A DNA stretch of 64,000 nucleotides from UBA6489 sp942490775 (GCA_942490775.1 CALNYL010000011.1:210917-274916); one strand, 5' to 3'. Counted from the stretch's first letter, positions 44,227-54,959 are shown. Made by a program: numbers and translations. The notes: generated by a model from the sequence alone, not told the origin.

Positions 44227-45483
44227 TTACTTTCCTAACTTTTCTAAATCATTCCAAAATTCTGGATATGTTTTTTCTACACATTTTGGATTTAGTATAT
44301 TTAGATTTCAGATATAAGTGTTTAGAGTTCCAAATACCATAGCAATTCTGTGGTCATTGTATGTTTCTATGTCTATTTTTTCTTTGGGGAATTCTTTTAT
44401 TTCTCAGACAACTATACTTTTTTCATCTGATTCAACTTCTACTCATAATTTTTTTAGTTCATCTCTCATGGCATCTATTCTTTTACATTCTTTTAAGTTT
44501 AGTGTTTGTAATCAGGTTATTTTTGTTTTTCATGGTAAAAAAGCTGCTAGGCTCATATAACTCATACTGGTGTCTGGCATATTTTCAAAGTCTATTTCAT
44601 GGTTATTATATTCTGATAAGTTTGTATTTTTTATTCATGGTGCTTTCATAGTTGTAGTTTCTCAGTCTGTTTCATATCTTAGTCAAAATATTTTTAGTGT
44701 GTCTAAATATTTATAATCTCATTGTTTAGAGTTTTTTCAAATATTTTCTATTTTTATTTCTCATCAGTGTAATACTATATAGTTTGCTATGTATGAAAGT
44801 GCCGAGGCATCTCATTCTACCAGTAGTTCTCTTGCTTTGTATTTACTTGGTTTTACTATGAATTTTTTATAGTTTTGGTTTTCTACTATTGCTCAAAATT
44901 TAGATAGTTCGTTTATTGTTAAATCTATATAAGGTTTACTTACTAGGTCTCATATGACTTCTATTTCTAGTCAGTTTTCTAAAACTGGTGCTATCATCAT
45001 AAGTGCAGTGAAGAATTGGCTTGATGATGTTCAGTTCATTTTTACTTTTGTTTCTGTTATTTCTGATGGTGAGACTGTTATTGGTGGGAATTTTCCGTCT
45101 GATTCATATTTTACTCACATTTGTGTCATAGCTTCTAGTAGGTCTCACATTGGTCTTTCCATAAGTCTTTTTTCTCCTGATATTGTTATTGTTCAGGTTT
45201 TATTTATGGTTATCATTGCTGTGAGAAATCTCATACATGTTCATGATTGTCATACATAGATTTCGTTGTCATTTCATTTTAGGTTTTCTAGTCATCAGTT
45301 TACTATTGCTGTGTTTTTTGATAGTTTTATGTTTATTCAGATGGTTTTCAGGGAGTTTATCATATGGTGAACATCGTCACTTAGGAGTATTCATTTTAGT
45401 GTTGTTTTTCAGCTTGTTAGGGCTGCTATTACAAAATCACGGTTTGTTATTGATTTTGATCATGGTAGTGTTAGGTTTTTCAT
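44227..45483 (-). CDS. aroA: EPSP synthase (3-phosphoshikimate 1-carboxyvinyltransferase)
   Basis: A 418-aa enzyme joining PEP to shikimate-3-phosphate. Signatures: LPGSKSITNRDFVIAALTSG at the N-terminus (with the conserved Lys), then GQSGTCMRFLTAM, KRLMERPMGDLLEA, MNGTSSSQFFTALMM and NDHRIAMVFG. Many glycines, including the one in LPGSKS, are TGA. Length is normal. Part of the minus-strand chorismate cluster. Confidence 0.96.
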
Positions 45484-45559
45484 AATGATTTTTAAGTAAA
45501 AAAAATAAATAGTTTAAATTTTAAAGTAATGATAGTGGGAAAAAATATAAATGCAATTT

Positions 45560-45588
45560 TTGTTTTTTTATAAAAAATATGATATAAT
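45560..45588 (+). promoter_or_regulatory. Promoter of the 45627 gene
   Basis: TTGTTT, a 17-bp spacer, TATAAT. Confidence 0.5.
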
Positions 45589-45626
45589 TCTTATAATCTT
45601 AAATTTTATTTTTTATAAAAAAAATT

Positions 45627-46223
45627 ATGTCAGAAAAAACAGAAACAAGTAGATGAAATACTCCTGAAGTTAAAGAAAAAGAAATAAAAATAGAAATAGA
45701 TAAAACAAAACATAGGATAACTTTATTAAAAGAATGAAAAATTAAAGAATTGAATGAAGAATTAAGACTTGAAAAGGTAAAATATACAAAAGAAGCACTA
45801 CAAGATATTGAAAAAATAAAAAAGATTTTGCATTCTCCATATTTTCAAATATTTCTAAATCTAGATTTAAGTAGAAGAAATAATTTAGATATAATGCAAA
45901 AATTATCTCAATATTCAGCAGTAAAAATCTTTTCTTTATGGGAAATAATTAAACTTAATTGAGATTTATTAAAAGATAATTATGCTTTTGTAAAAGAAAT
46001 GTTAAATTGAGATGATATAAATAAATATGAACTGGGTGTAGATTATTATTCATTAGTTCCTATAAATAGAATACTAATTTCTTTAGACTCTCTTAAGTAT
46101 CCTATATTTCAAGTGTTATGTAACAAGAAAGAATGATTAAAAAAATATTATGATAAGCAAGAAGATACTTGAAATATGTATGATATAACAAAAAAATATT
46201 TTAAAGAAAAAAATCTAAAATAG
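45627..46223 (+). CDS. Protein of unknown function, monocistronic
   Basis: A 198-aa Lys/Glu/Leu-rich soluble protein (MSEKTETSRGNTPEVKEKEI at its start). The first 60 residues are helical and charged; the rest alternates short helices. No motif or family recognised. It stands alone in reverse orientation between aroA and aroE with its own promoter, like the plus-strand genes at 48733, 52813 and 53410. Confidence 0.6.
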
Positions 46224-46263
46224 AGAAAATAATAGAATATCTAAATAAAAAAATAAAATTCTT

Positions 46264-47313
46264 TTATTTTAACATCCCCTCCAATTCTTCTACATCTAAC
46301 TTTTCTCAATCAGTCCAAAGTTCAAATCATTTTACGGCTTGATTTAGGAGCATATCTAGTCACTGACAAGTTTTTATTCAGTCTTTTTGGGCTAGTTTTA
46401 TTATAGGGGTATTTCATTCTATTGCATCGTAAACTATATCGAAAACTAATTCTATTTTATCTTTTATTTTTTGGTACTCTGTTTCAGGTATCATCATTTT
46501 TGGTAATTCTTCTTTGAAACCAAATGGTAAGGTATTTATAATAATTCAGTTTTCTTTTATATTTTCAGATATTTTTTTTGTGTCTTCTGGTTTTGTTATA
46601 TCGTATTTTATGTATTCTAGATTATAGTTAGAAGATTTTTTTTCTATAATTTTCTTCACTTCTTTAGAGTTAAAGTGCTTTATCATATCATTTGCTTTTT
46701 CTTCGCTTCTGTTAAATATTTTTATATTTTTTATTCAGAGTTTTAATAGAGCTGTGACTACTGCTTGTGCTGATCCTCCTGAACCAAAGATATAGGATGT
46801 TTTTATTTCTTTTATTTTTTCTCAGAGTTGTTTTTGAATTGGGAGTAGTATTCACTCTAGGTCTGTGTTGTATCATTTGATTTTTCAATTTTGTTTAGCT
46901 ATGGTGTTTACTGCTCATACTAGCAGGGCACTATCGTCTAATTCTCACTTACTTTTTAATAGTTCAAAAATATCTATTTTATATGGCATTGTCACATTTC
47001 CTCAGAGTATTTCTTTATTTTCAGAAATTATTTGATAATAGTTTTGTACTATTTCTTTACTTGTTTTTCATTCTAGGTCTAGTAGTGTGTATAGGAATTC
47101 TTTGTTTGGGTATTTTATAGAGTTGCTTGTGTGGATTATTGGGCTTAGGCTTCATGAGATTTGTTTTCATCATAAAAATACAACTCTCCTTTCAAAGTTT
47201 TCATTTTTTAGGTAGTTTTTTAGTTTATCTAGGGTGTATCATTTTTTTTCTATTTTTTTTATGATTGTTTCTAGATTTTTTAGTGTTTTTTCGTGGTAGA
47301 GTGATAGGTTCAT
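46264..47313 (-). CDS. aroE: Shikimate dehydrogenase with N-terminal extension
   Basis: A 349-aa NADP-dependent enzyme. Key motifs: SGSLSPIIHTSNS (substrate Ser residues), NVTMPYKI with the catalytic Lys, KGYNTDLEG with the catalytic Asp, FGSGGSAQAVVTALL (Rossmann loop), and GLDMLLNQAVKGFELW. It is about 65 residues longer than usual at the N-terminus: MNLSLYHEKTLKNLETIIKK is an extra helical segment. No partner domain is recognised there. Confidence 0.93.
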
Positions 47314-47398
47314 GATTTTAAATTAATTTAGATATCATAATTCTGAAAAGGGTTAAAACCCTCTGTTGACAAGCTGAGTAACATTTTTAATAAGTAAA

Positions 47399-48649
47399 CT
47401 ATGACAAAACTATTTTCTCATAAATTTCTTTATATCCAATCTGTCAAGGAGCTGATATATCACCTTCAAAACTTGCGAATGTTAGCATTGCTCATTGTTT
47501 GGGAATATTTATTCTGGTTTGTTTTCAGAGTTCTCACATAGATATAAATATATATTCACTTCTAGTAAAGTTTTCTTTAAAGTATTCTGATAGTTTATAA
47601 ATAGTATCTACATCCTCTTCCTTGTTTGGTTTTACTGCTATTTTATAAACTTTCGGATTATATTTTTTCATTTTTTCTAGAATTTTTATTAATTTTTCTA
47701 GGCTGGGGGTTTCTTCAAAATTATGAGAGCTTATAATTATTTTTTCAAAATTTATTTCAGGGTTTTTTATTGTTTCTAAAGTTTGTAGTTCTAAATCAAC
47801 TAAGTCTGCTCAAAGTTCTAGTGCTTTCTTTTGTATTTCTAGAGATTTTTTATAATTTCATTCAAATTTTCATCATTCCTCTTTTATTCTGTTTGTAATT
47901 ATAACTTTTTTAGGACAGTCTTCTATTAAACTTTTTAACCTAGTTAAATCCTTCAAAAAATCTATTCTGAGTTCTATATAACTTATTTCATCTATTTTTT
48001 TTAATTTTTCAAATGTTTTTTTTATATAGTTTTCTTCAAAGTTAGTTATGGGTATACAGATTTTTCTTTTATTTATAATCTGTACTAGTGTTTTTATTGT
48101 TTCTTCTATTGCTCAATTATTATCTACTATTTCGTCTGCATTGTTTTTATAAATGCTTTCTCTTTGTTCATAAACTTTTTTTAGTTCTGTAACTACATCT
48201 TCTCATGTTAGTGATGGTCTGTTTTCATCATTTTCTTCATCTTTTTGTATTCTTTTTGCTATTTCGTTTATGTTTGTTTCTAAGAAAAAGGATATTTTAT
48301 GTTCTAGTTTATTTATTTCTGCTATGTTTCTTTCAAATACTATGGTTCATCATCCGAGTGAGATTAACTTTTTTTTCATACCTCTATCTTGAATTTTTTC
48401 TCCTTCTCAGGAGAAAGAGGCTGCAATCTTTTCTCTATCTTGATTTAAAACTTCTTTTAGGCTCTCATGTTCTGTATTTCTGAATTTATCCCATCAAACT
48501 TTTGCTATGTATTTATCTAACTTCATTCAGACTTTTTTTTCTATAAAGATGTCTAAATCTATAAATATGTATCATAATTCTGAGGCTACTTTTTTTCAAA
48601 TGGTACTTTTACCTGTTCACCTCATTCAGTAGAATATAATTGTGTGCAT
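47399..48649 (-). CDS. aroKD: Bifunctional shikimate kinase / type I 3-dehydroquinate dehydratase, with in-frame repeat insertion
   Basis: A 416-aa fusion. Residues 1-190 are shikimate kinase: GMRGTGKSTIGKKVASELG (P-loop), then LISLGGGTIVFERN. Residues 195-416 are type I dehydroquinase with IPITNFEENYIKK, IELRIDF, ITNRIKEEGG, ISSHNFEETP and YKIAVKPNKEED carrying the Schiff-base Lys. A dispersed repeat (copy 8) inside the kinase adds about 20 residues (AASFSGEGEKIQDRG, then MKKK) between KEVLNQDREK and LISLGGG. This is the segment before the substrate-binding GGG. The gene uses TGA for P-loop glycines. Confidence 0.93.
48381..48424 (+). repeat. Dispersed palindromic repeat, copy 8 (inside aroK)
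   Basis: CCTCTATCTTGAATTTTTTC, TCCTTCTCAGGA, GAAAGAGGCTGC. Differs from copy 1 at only a few positions. Encodes SFSGEGEKIQDRG in frame, with the Gly after SFS from TGA. Confidence 0.92.
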
Positions 48650-48671
48650 AATAATAAAAATTAAGAAATAT

Positions 48672-48699
48672 TTGACATATTTATATTCAATATTATAAT
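48672..48699 (+). promoter_or_regulatory. Promoter of the 48733 gene
   Basis: TTGACA, a 16-bp spacer, TATAAT. Near-perfect consensus. Confidence 0.7.
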
Positions 48700-48732
48700 A
48701 AAAATTATATTTTACAATTTAAAATTTTAATT

Positions 48733-49098
48733 ATGAATATACATGAACAAAATAATGCTATATGAGGTCCTATTGGAAAACTAAAAGCTAGGAATGAAGC
48801 TAGAGAAGATAAATATTTAGGAGACTTAATATCTGATTTAGAAGATGTAAGTAAAGTTGGAGATTGAACTATAGAAGAAACAAGAGAAGAAATAGCTAAT
48901 TCTTTAACAAAATATTGTACTGAGAAATGAATCACAGGAAACAATCAAAAAAAGATTCAATGATTAGCAGAAAAAATAAATAATACAGAATTTAAAATAA
49001 ATGTAAAAAATAGAATACAAATTGCTAGAGAATTAGAAGAAATTATTATTGAAATATATAAAAATGCAGATTGGATTCTTAATCACAAAAATTCTTAA
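48733..49098 (+). CDS. Small helical protein of unknown function
   Basis: A 121-aa soluble protein, MNIHEQNNAIGGPIGKLKAR at the start. It is almost all helix by composition, with no membrane segment or motif. It has its own strong promoter and ends 27 bp before a terminator hairpin shared with the opposite-strand DAHP synthase gene. One of several single plus-strand genes in the chorismate cluster. No family recognised. Confidence 0.6.
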
Positions 49099-49123
49099 AT
49101 ACTATATAAATATTTAGAAATCA

Positions 49124-49148
49124 AAAGATGCTTTAAAAGCATCTTTTT
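49124..49148. terminator. Terminator between the 48733 gene and the DAHP synthase gene
   Basis: AAAAGATGCTTT and AAAGCATCTTTTT arms. The TAA stop of the DAHP synthase gene (49133-49135) falls inside it. Confidence 0.8.
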
Positions 49149-50155
49149 AAATCTCCCCCATACAATTTCATCACCAACTCTTCTGTCTTTTCCTTCCCTA
49201 TACATGGATCAACCAAACTTAAACCTTTTTTACATCCTTCACTATAACTTTGATTTCCATCATATAAATAAGACTCAACCATAAATCATTTTACAAAATC
49301 TTTTAGCTTTTCATCCCCTGAAATACTATCCATAACCTCACTCATTATATCTATTTGCTTTTCATACTGTTTTCTTGAGTTACTATGATTTGTATCAACT
49401 ATTATAGCAGGAGAATTTACTTTTTTAGCTTCCATTAAATTATAAGCTTCCTGTATATCTTCTAAACTATAATTTGACCTTTCTGTTCCTCATCTAAGTA
49501 CACCGTGACTTAAATTATTTCCTTCTGTTTTATAAACATCTGTCCCTATTACATAAGTACTAGGAGTTTGTCATGCAGCTACAGAATTAACCATTATTTG
49601 TAAGTCTCCTGATGTTGGGTTTTTCATACCTACTGGTATATTAAGTCCTGATGATACTTCTCTGTGGTATTGGTTTTCGCTACTTCTTGCTCATACTGCT
49701 ACAAAGCTATAAATATCATCTACATAGTTTATTATATTTGGGTGTAGCATTTCATCTCATAGTAGTAATCCATATTTTTTTATAATGTTTACTGCTATTC
49801 TTCTAGCTTCTTCTATTCCTGTCATAATATTTGGTTCTTTTCATGGTGTTGAGTTTTGTAGTCCTTTCCGTCATCATACTGTTCTAGGTTTTCCTGTATA
49901 AAATCTCATAACTATTTTTATCTTGTCTTGTACTTTTTCTGCTAGTCCTGATAAAAATTCAGCATATTCATTTAGAGATTCTTCAAAGTCTGCTCCACAG
50001 GGTCCTATTATAAGTATTTTTCTATCGTCTTTTCAGCTGTAAATATCAGCTAATTCTTTTCTTCAAGCTTCTATAAGTTTTTTATCCTCTTCGCTTAGAG
50101 AATATTTCTTTTTTATTTCTTCTGGAGAAATAAGTTGTCATACTAGTTTTGCCAT
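49133..50155 (-). CDS. DAHP synthase, type I (AroG/F/H class)
   Basis: A 340-aa enzyme condensing PEP with erythrose-4-phosphate, the first step to chorismate. Type I signatures: IIGPCGADFEESL, MRFYTGKPRT, PVGMKNPTSGD, RGGTERSNYS and the metal-binding DTNHSNSRKQYEKQ. The end reads GGDLKRCF and its stop lies in the downstream terminator. A repeat (copy 9) is upstream. Feedback specificity cannot be read. Confidence 0.93.
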
Positions 50156-50186
50156 GTTTTTTTTAGTTAAAATTTAAAAATATTTT

Positions 50187-50236
50187 ATAATCCATCTCTG
50201 AATCTCTTCCTTTAATACTAAAGGAAGAGGGCTGCA
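50187..50236 (+). repeat. Dispersed palindromic repeat, copy 9
   Basis: ATAATCCATCTCTGAATCTC, TTCCTTTAATACTAAAGGAA, GAGGGCTGCAT. Confidence 0.9.
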
Positions 50237-50248
50237 TAATTAGGATTA

Positions 50249-50620
50249 TTATTTTATACTTTCTTTTATTTTAGAAATAATATTTTGTAAATCAAAATAA
50301 ATTTCTTCATTTCTGAATCTTAAGATTTTAAATCAATTGTTTAGTAAAAATTGTTCTTTTACTTTGTCTAAAGAGACAGTCTCTGGAATATCATGTACAT
50401 TTCAATCAACTTCAATTATTATTTTTTTTGTTGCTATATAAAAGTCAGGGATTATATACCTATGAAAAGATTCTCATTCAATAAACAAGCAAATTGGCTT
50501 TTGCCTTAATATTCTTATTCATAACTTATCATTTTTTATTTCATCCCACAATAATGTTTCACCCTTGGTCATATTATTTCTTAATCCTTTGGCTATTTCT
50601 TTTATTTTTTGTGGTATCAT
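50249..50620 (-). CDS. DUF559/Vsr-like endonuclease-fold protein
   Basis: A 123-aa protein. EIAKGLRNNMTKGETLLWDE matches the start of DUF559 proteins, and PDFYIATKKIIIEVDGNVHD is the PD-(D/E)xK-type core with Asp, Glu and following Val-Asp-Gly. The LRFRNEEI segment fits the same family. Such proteins resemble very-short-patch repair endonucleases, but most have no known role. Between two repeat copies (9 and 10). Confidence 0.8.
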
Positions 50621-50654
50621 TTTTAGATTGAAAATTAACTTATATAACACTTAT

Positions 50655-50704
50655 TGTAGCCTCTTCCCTTTCGTATGAAAGGAAAGAATTCAAGTTAGGA
50701 TTAT
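50655..50704 (-). repeat. Dispersed palindromic repeat, copy 10 (inverted)
   Basis: TGTAGCCTCTTCC, CTTTCGTATGAAAG, GAAAGAATTCAAG, TTAGGATTAT. Reverse orientation relative to most copies. Confidence 0.85.
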
Positions 50705-50711
50705 AAATAAT

Positions 50712-52619
50712 TTATACCCTCTCCAACACTCCCTCCACCGTCAACCCAAACTTCTCAAACAACATATCAGCTTTTCCACTTGCTCAGAAGCTATCCATTC
50801 AAATAACATCATCACAATACTTATAAAGTTCTAATCATCTTGCTGCTTCTATTCAGATTATTTTAGTATCTAGATCTAATATTTCATCTATATACTCATC
50901 TGTCTGTTCTTCTAGTAAATCAAAACAAGGCATACTAACAACATTTGTTTTTGTTCATTTTTCATCTAGTTTTTCTGCTACTTGTAGTGCTAATTCTAGT
51001 TCACTTCAACTAGCTAATAATGTAATTTCTGGATTTTCTTCTTTTTTTACTAGATATGCTCCATTTTCTACTCATCAAATAGTATTTTCAAATTTTCTAT
51101 TTACTAGTCACTGTCTTGATAATATAAAACTACAAGGTCAGCTTAATTTTAAAGCAACCTTCCAGCAATCAATATTTTCATATGCTGTAGCTGGTCTAAA
51201 ATTATAAAGATTCGGCAATGCTCTAAATTGAGTTAAATGCTCTATTGGTTGATGTGTTGGTCCATCCTCTCATACTCAGATGCTGTCATGTGTCCAGATA
51301 TAATAGTTTTTTATATTTGCAAGTGCTGCTACTCTAACCGCTCCTTTTAGATAATCACTAAACACAAAGAATGTTGCCGTATAAGGTGTAAATAATCAAT
51401 AAAGAGATATTGCATTTGCTATTGCTCACATCGCATGTTCCCTTACTCAAAAATACATATTTCTTCAATTTGAAAACACTCATTCTCATTCAAGAGTTGA
51501 ATTATTTGATGGCGACAAATCAGCACTTCATCAAATTAATCCTTTATTAACCTTTGCTACAGCATTAAGTATTTTTCAGTTTGAAGCTCTTGAAGCTATC
51601 TTTGCATTTTCCTCAAATTCTGGATATTCTATATTATCTAAATTAGGGTTTAATAATTCTTCTAAAACATCCTTTTTAGGAGAGCTATCCCTTAACTCAT
51701 TCCATTTTTGTTCTTCCTCTTTTCATTTTTCAAGAGACTCTCTAAAATATTCTAAAACATTTTCTGACACTACAAATTTTTCTTCTGGGTTTAGTCATGC
51801 TTTTTGTTTGCTTAACTTTATTTCATCTTCTCACAAAGGACATCCATGAGTTTTATGTGAACCCTCTAAATTTACACTTCATTTTGCAATTTTTGTTTTC
51901 GCTATTATCAGATATGGCTTATCTGAATTTTTACCATTTTCTATAGCCTTATCTATAGCATCATAATCATGTCCATCTATCTGTTCTACATTCCAATCCT
52001 GAGCTTCAAATCTCTTTTTCACATCTTCATTCCAAGTTATATTTATATTTCCCTCTATTGTTATTTCATTTGAGTCATAAATCAATACCAAATTATTTAG
52101 TTTTTGATGACCTGCGATACTACAGGCTTCATAGCTTATTCATTCTTGTAGGTCTCAGTCTCAACAAAAGCAGTATATTTTGTGGTCTATTAATTTATTT
52201 TCAGCTGTGTTTAAAATATTTTCAGCATATTTTTCAGCCATTGCAAATCATACAGCATTTGCCACTCACTGACCAAGTGGTCAAGTTGTAATCTCAACTC
52301 AAGGAACCTCTCCATATTCTGGATGTCATGGAGTCTTTGCTCATAACTGTCTAAAGTTTTTTAGGTCTTCTATACTTATATCATATCAAGTTAAGTGTAA
52401 ATAACTATATATCAAGCTAGAAACATGTCCTCAACTAAATACTAGTCTGTCTCTGTTTAGCCATTTAGGATTTTTTGGGTTATGTCTTATATGTGATGAT
52501 AGGACAGTTATAATGTCAGCTAGTCACATAGGTGCTCAAGGATGTCCAGAATTAGATTTTTGTACCATATCAGCACAGAGAAATCTTATAGTATCTGCGG
52601 ATTTTTTTAGGTTTTGCAT
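50712..52619 (-). CDS. tkt: Transketolase
   Basis: A 635-aa full-length TPP enzyme, supplying erythrose-4-phosphate for the DAHP synthase. Signatures: NSGHPGAPMGLADI, TTGPLGQGVANAVGFAMAEK, CFCGDGDLQEGISYEA (TPP motif), then REHAMGAIANA, WTHDSIGVGEDGPTHQPIE and a C-terminal domain ending VEGVLERV. Place at the end of the chorismate series suggests functional grouping. The TPP-motif glycines are TGA in part. Confidence 0.96.
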
Positions 52620-52647
52620 GGGTTAGTTTGGTTAGGTGGTAAAATTT

Positions 52648-52698
52648 TAACCTCTCTCCTGAATCCTCTCTCCTTTTCAGGAGAAAGGGGGCTACAAG
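52648..52698 (+). repeat. Dispersed palindromic repeat, copy 11
   Basis: AACCTCTCTCCTGAATCC, TCTCTCCTTTTCAGGAGA, AAGGGGGCTACAAG. It lies just upstream of tkt. Confidence 0.88.
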
Positions 52699-52740
52699 AT
52701 AGAGATTTTGTAAATAAAATTATTTTTATTATATGGAAAT

Positions 52741-52769
52741 TTGTTTTTTGTGAAAGTTTGTGTTAGAAT
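52741..52769 (+). promoter_or_regulatory. Promoter of the 52813 gene
   Basis: TTGTTT, a 17-bp spacer and an extended -10, TGTTAGAAT. It matches the arrangement before the 53410 gene. Confidence 0.55.
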
Positions 52770-52812
52770 TATTTTGTAATTTATATAATTTTAATTTTAA
52801 TTCTAAAAAAAT

Positions 52813-53247
52813 ATGTTTAATGAAAGTCCTAACGAAAATAATGATCTCAATGAAAATCTTTCAAAGTTTTCATCCCTTTGTTATAGAGTTGAAGATCTCT
52901 TGAATAATCCAAATGTATCAAAATTAATAAAAGATTCTTTAGAAATAGAAACTGATTGAGGTTATAAAAAAATATCTTTAAAACAACCAAATGGTTACTG
53001 GATTTCATTAGAACAGATTTCAGATGAACGATTCCAATATGAAGATCTAGAAAATAATTATAGTCATCAACCAATGATTAATTTTTCTTCTACAAGAAAA
53101 TTTTTAGATACAATGCAAGAAGTATTTCGTAAAATACAAGAGAGAGCATACGGAGGAGCCAGTTATATACCACCTGTAAATCCAGAAGAACCTAAAGATG
53201 AATTATATAGTGTAGAAGGCAATTTAGATGATGCATATGTAGTTTAA
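52813..53247 (+). CDS. Protein of unknown function, possible duplicate pair member
   Basis: A 144-aa acidic protein (MFNESPNENNDLNENLSKFS). YKKISLKQPNGYWISLEQIS suggests a small beta domain, followed by a helical FSSTRKFLDTMQEVFRKIQE and a Pro-rich SYIPPVNPEEPK tail. It shares promoter layout and terminator sequence with the next gene, though the protein similarity is slight. No family recognised. Confidence 0.6.
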
Positions 53248-53271
53248 ATAAATAATCTTGGGATTTTTTTA

Positions 53272-53305
53272 ATGATTATAGAACTATCTATAATCATTTT
53301 TTTTT
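53272..53305 (+). terminator. Terminator after the 52813 gene
   Basis: ATGATTATAGA and TCTATAATCAT arms, then nine Ts. The whole 45-bp end is repeated at 53911-53970. Confidence 0.88.
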
Positions 53306-53349
53306 AGATTATTTTAAAGAACAATTAAAAAATCTTCTTATACTATAAT

Positions 53350-53378
53350 TTGTCTTATGTAAAAACTTGTGCTAAAAT
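53350..53378 (+). promoter_or_regulatory. Promoter of the 53410 gene
   Basis: TTGTCT, a 17-bp spacer and an extended -10, TGCTAAAAT. Confidence 0.55.
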
Positions 53379-53409
53379 TATTTCAAGCTTACAATTTAAT
53401 CCTTAAAGT

Positions 53410-53895
53410 ATGTTTTTTCAAAAAGCAAAACAAGAAACAAATGTTGAAAAACTAAAAAAAACTTTTGATTTCCAATTAAAAAGATTAACTAGATTACTAG
53501 ATAACAAAAATGGTTTACAGTATTTAAGTAATAAATGAGAAAAAATAAAGGTAGGAATCTCATCAGTCAATCATAAAAAAATAATAAGATTTACAAATTT
53601 AGACAAAAAAACTTTTTATTTATTATATCAATATACTCAAAATCCTGATAAATTTTTCAAAAATTATGGTAATTTGAACCAAAAATATGAAATTACTAGT
53701 CAAGGTTCAATTACTATAAATCTTAGGGACAAAAATATAAAAAGAAATGCCTGAATAAAGATTTTTGAAACAACACTAAAAGAAATAACTATTATAATAA
53801 ATGAAATAGAAGAAAAAATGATTGAAGAAGGCAAAAATGCAGGTGAAAGTTCTTGAATTAACGAGAATCTTATTTATAAAGCATTTCTCTCATAA
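53410..53895 (+). CDS. Small basic protein of unknown function
   Basis: A 161-aa Lys-rich protein: MFFQKAKQETNVEKLKKTFD, a beta-like VGISSVNHKKIIRFTNLD, KKTFYLLYQYTQNPDKFF and a final helix with KEITIIINEIEEKMIEEGKN. General layout resembles the 52813 protein: a helical start, a short beta core, then a helix. Own promoter and terminator. Possibly a diverged duplicate. Confidence 0.6.
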
Positions 53896-53910
53896 AATTC
53901 AAAATTCCCA

Positions 53911-53944
53911 AATGATTATAAAACTCTCTATAATCATTTTTTTT
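53911..53944 (+). terminator. Terminator after the 53410 gene (duplicate)
   Basis: ATGATTATA and TATAATCAT arms, then a T-run; near-identical with 53272-53305, including the following AGATTATTTTAAAGAACAAT. Confidence 0.85.
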
Positions 53945-53974
53945 CAGATTATTTTAAAGAACAATTAAAAATTT

Positions 53975-54020
53975 TACCTCATTTCCCTCTACTCCTTCAA
54001 AGGAGAGGGGTTAGGGGTGG
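53975..54020 (-). repeat. Dispersed palindromic repeat, copy 12 (diverged)
   Basis: ACCTCATTTCCCTCTACTCC, TTCAAAGGAGAGGGG, TTAGGGGTGGG. Left arm and flanks keep the family pattern. Confidence 0.65.
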
Positions 54021-54021
54021 G

Positions 54022-54918
54022 TTACTCCAACTTCACCTCATACTTCTCTATATAATCTTCTATCTCCCCCCTACTCGGAATCGCTGTCAGATTTCACTTT
54101 CTCAAACACTGCAACCCAGCTACTATATTTGCAAATCTTACTGCACTTTCCATAGTCCATCATTGCAACACTCAGTGAATAAATCATGCTCTGAATACAT
54201 CTCAAGCACCATCTTTATCCACTGGTTTTATTTCTATTGGTTTTATTATTCTAGTTATCTTTCAGTTGAAAATATAGCTTCATTTTTTTCAGTCTGTTAT
54301 TATTGTTGGCTTTTTTGATATATTATATATTTCTAATAATTTCTCATTTTTACTTAACATTGAGTCTTCTAGAGCTTCTACTGGAAATATTGGATAATCT
54401 AAACATCTTGTCATATTTATTATTTTTTCTGAAAATTCTGTTGAAGGATCCATTATTATCTTTGTATCCTTTCTCTTATTCTTTATAACAAAATCAAAAG
54501 CTTCAGGTTCATGTCTATCAAATATCACAACATCTGCTTCTTTAATTAATTCTAGTGGAATTTTTTTTAGTTTTTCATTTTCATCCGCTCATCTTAAGAT
54601 TGTTCTTTTTCAGTTTGAAGTGTTTACTATTACTCTGTTTACTTTTGTTGCTTTATCTATTATTAGTTTATTTTCTATTTTATATTCTTTGATTTTGTTT
54701 TCTATATATTTTCAGTATAAATCATCTCAAATACTTCATATTATCGTTGTTTGGTATCATAGGTTACTAAGTAGCTTTAGTCATGCGGGTACTGGTCATC
54801 ATATAGATTTTGTAGATTCCGTTTTTGAGTTTAACTGAACTTTTATTCATTCTTTTATCTTGTCATTTGTTGTGGAGGTTTCGTCTATTACGATTTCTCA
54901 GATTCATAATATTTTCAT
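54022..54918 (-). CDS. PfkB-family carbohydrate kinase
   Basis: A 298-aa ribokinase-fold protein. It has the N-terminal Gly-rich segment (KSIGGPVPAGLKLLSNLG), and the C-terminal active-site motif DKDGAGDVFRAGFIHG, where the second Asp is the usual catalytic base. Substrates in this family are sugars, nucleosides or adenosine; none can be picked here. The stop abuts repeat copy 12. Confidence 0.88.
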
Positions 54919-54959
54919 GTAAATCTATGTTAAAGGTAAAAGTTGAGAAGGGAAAATTA

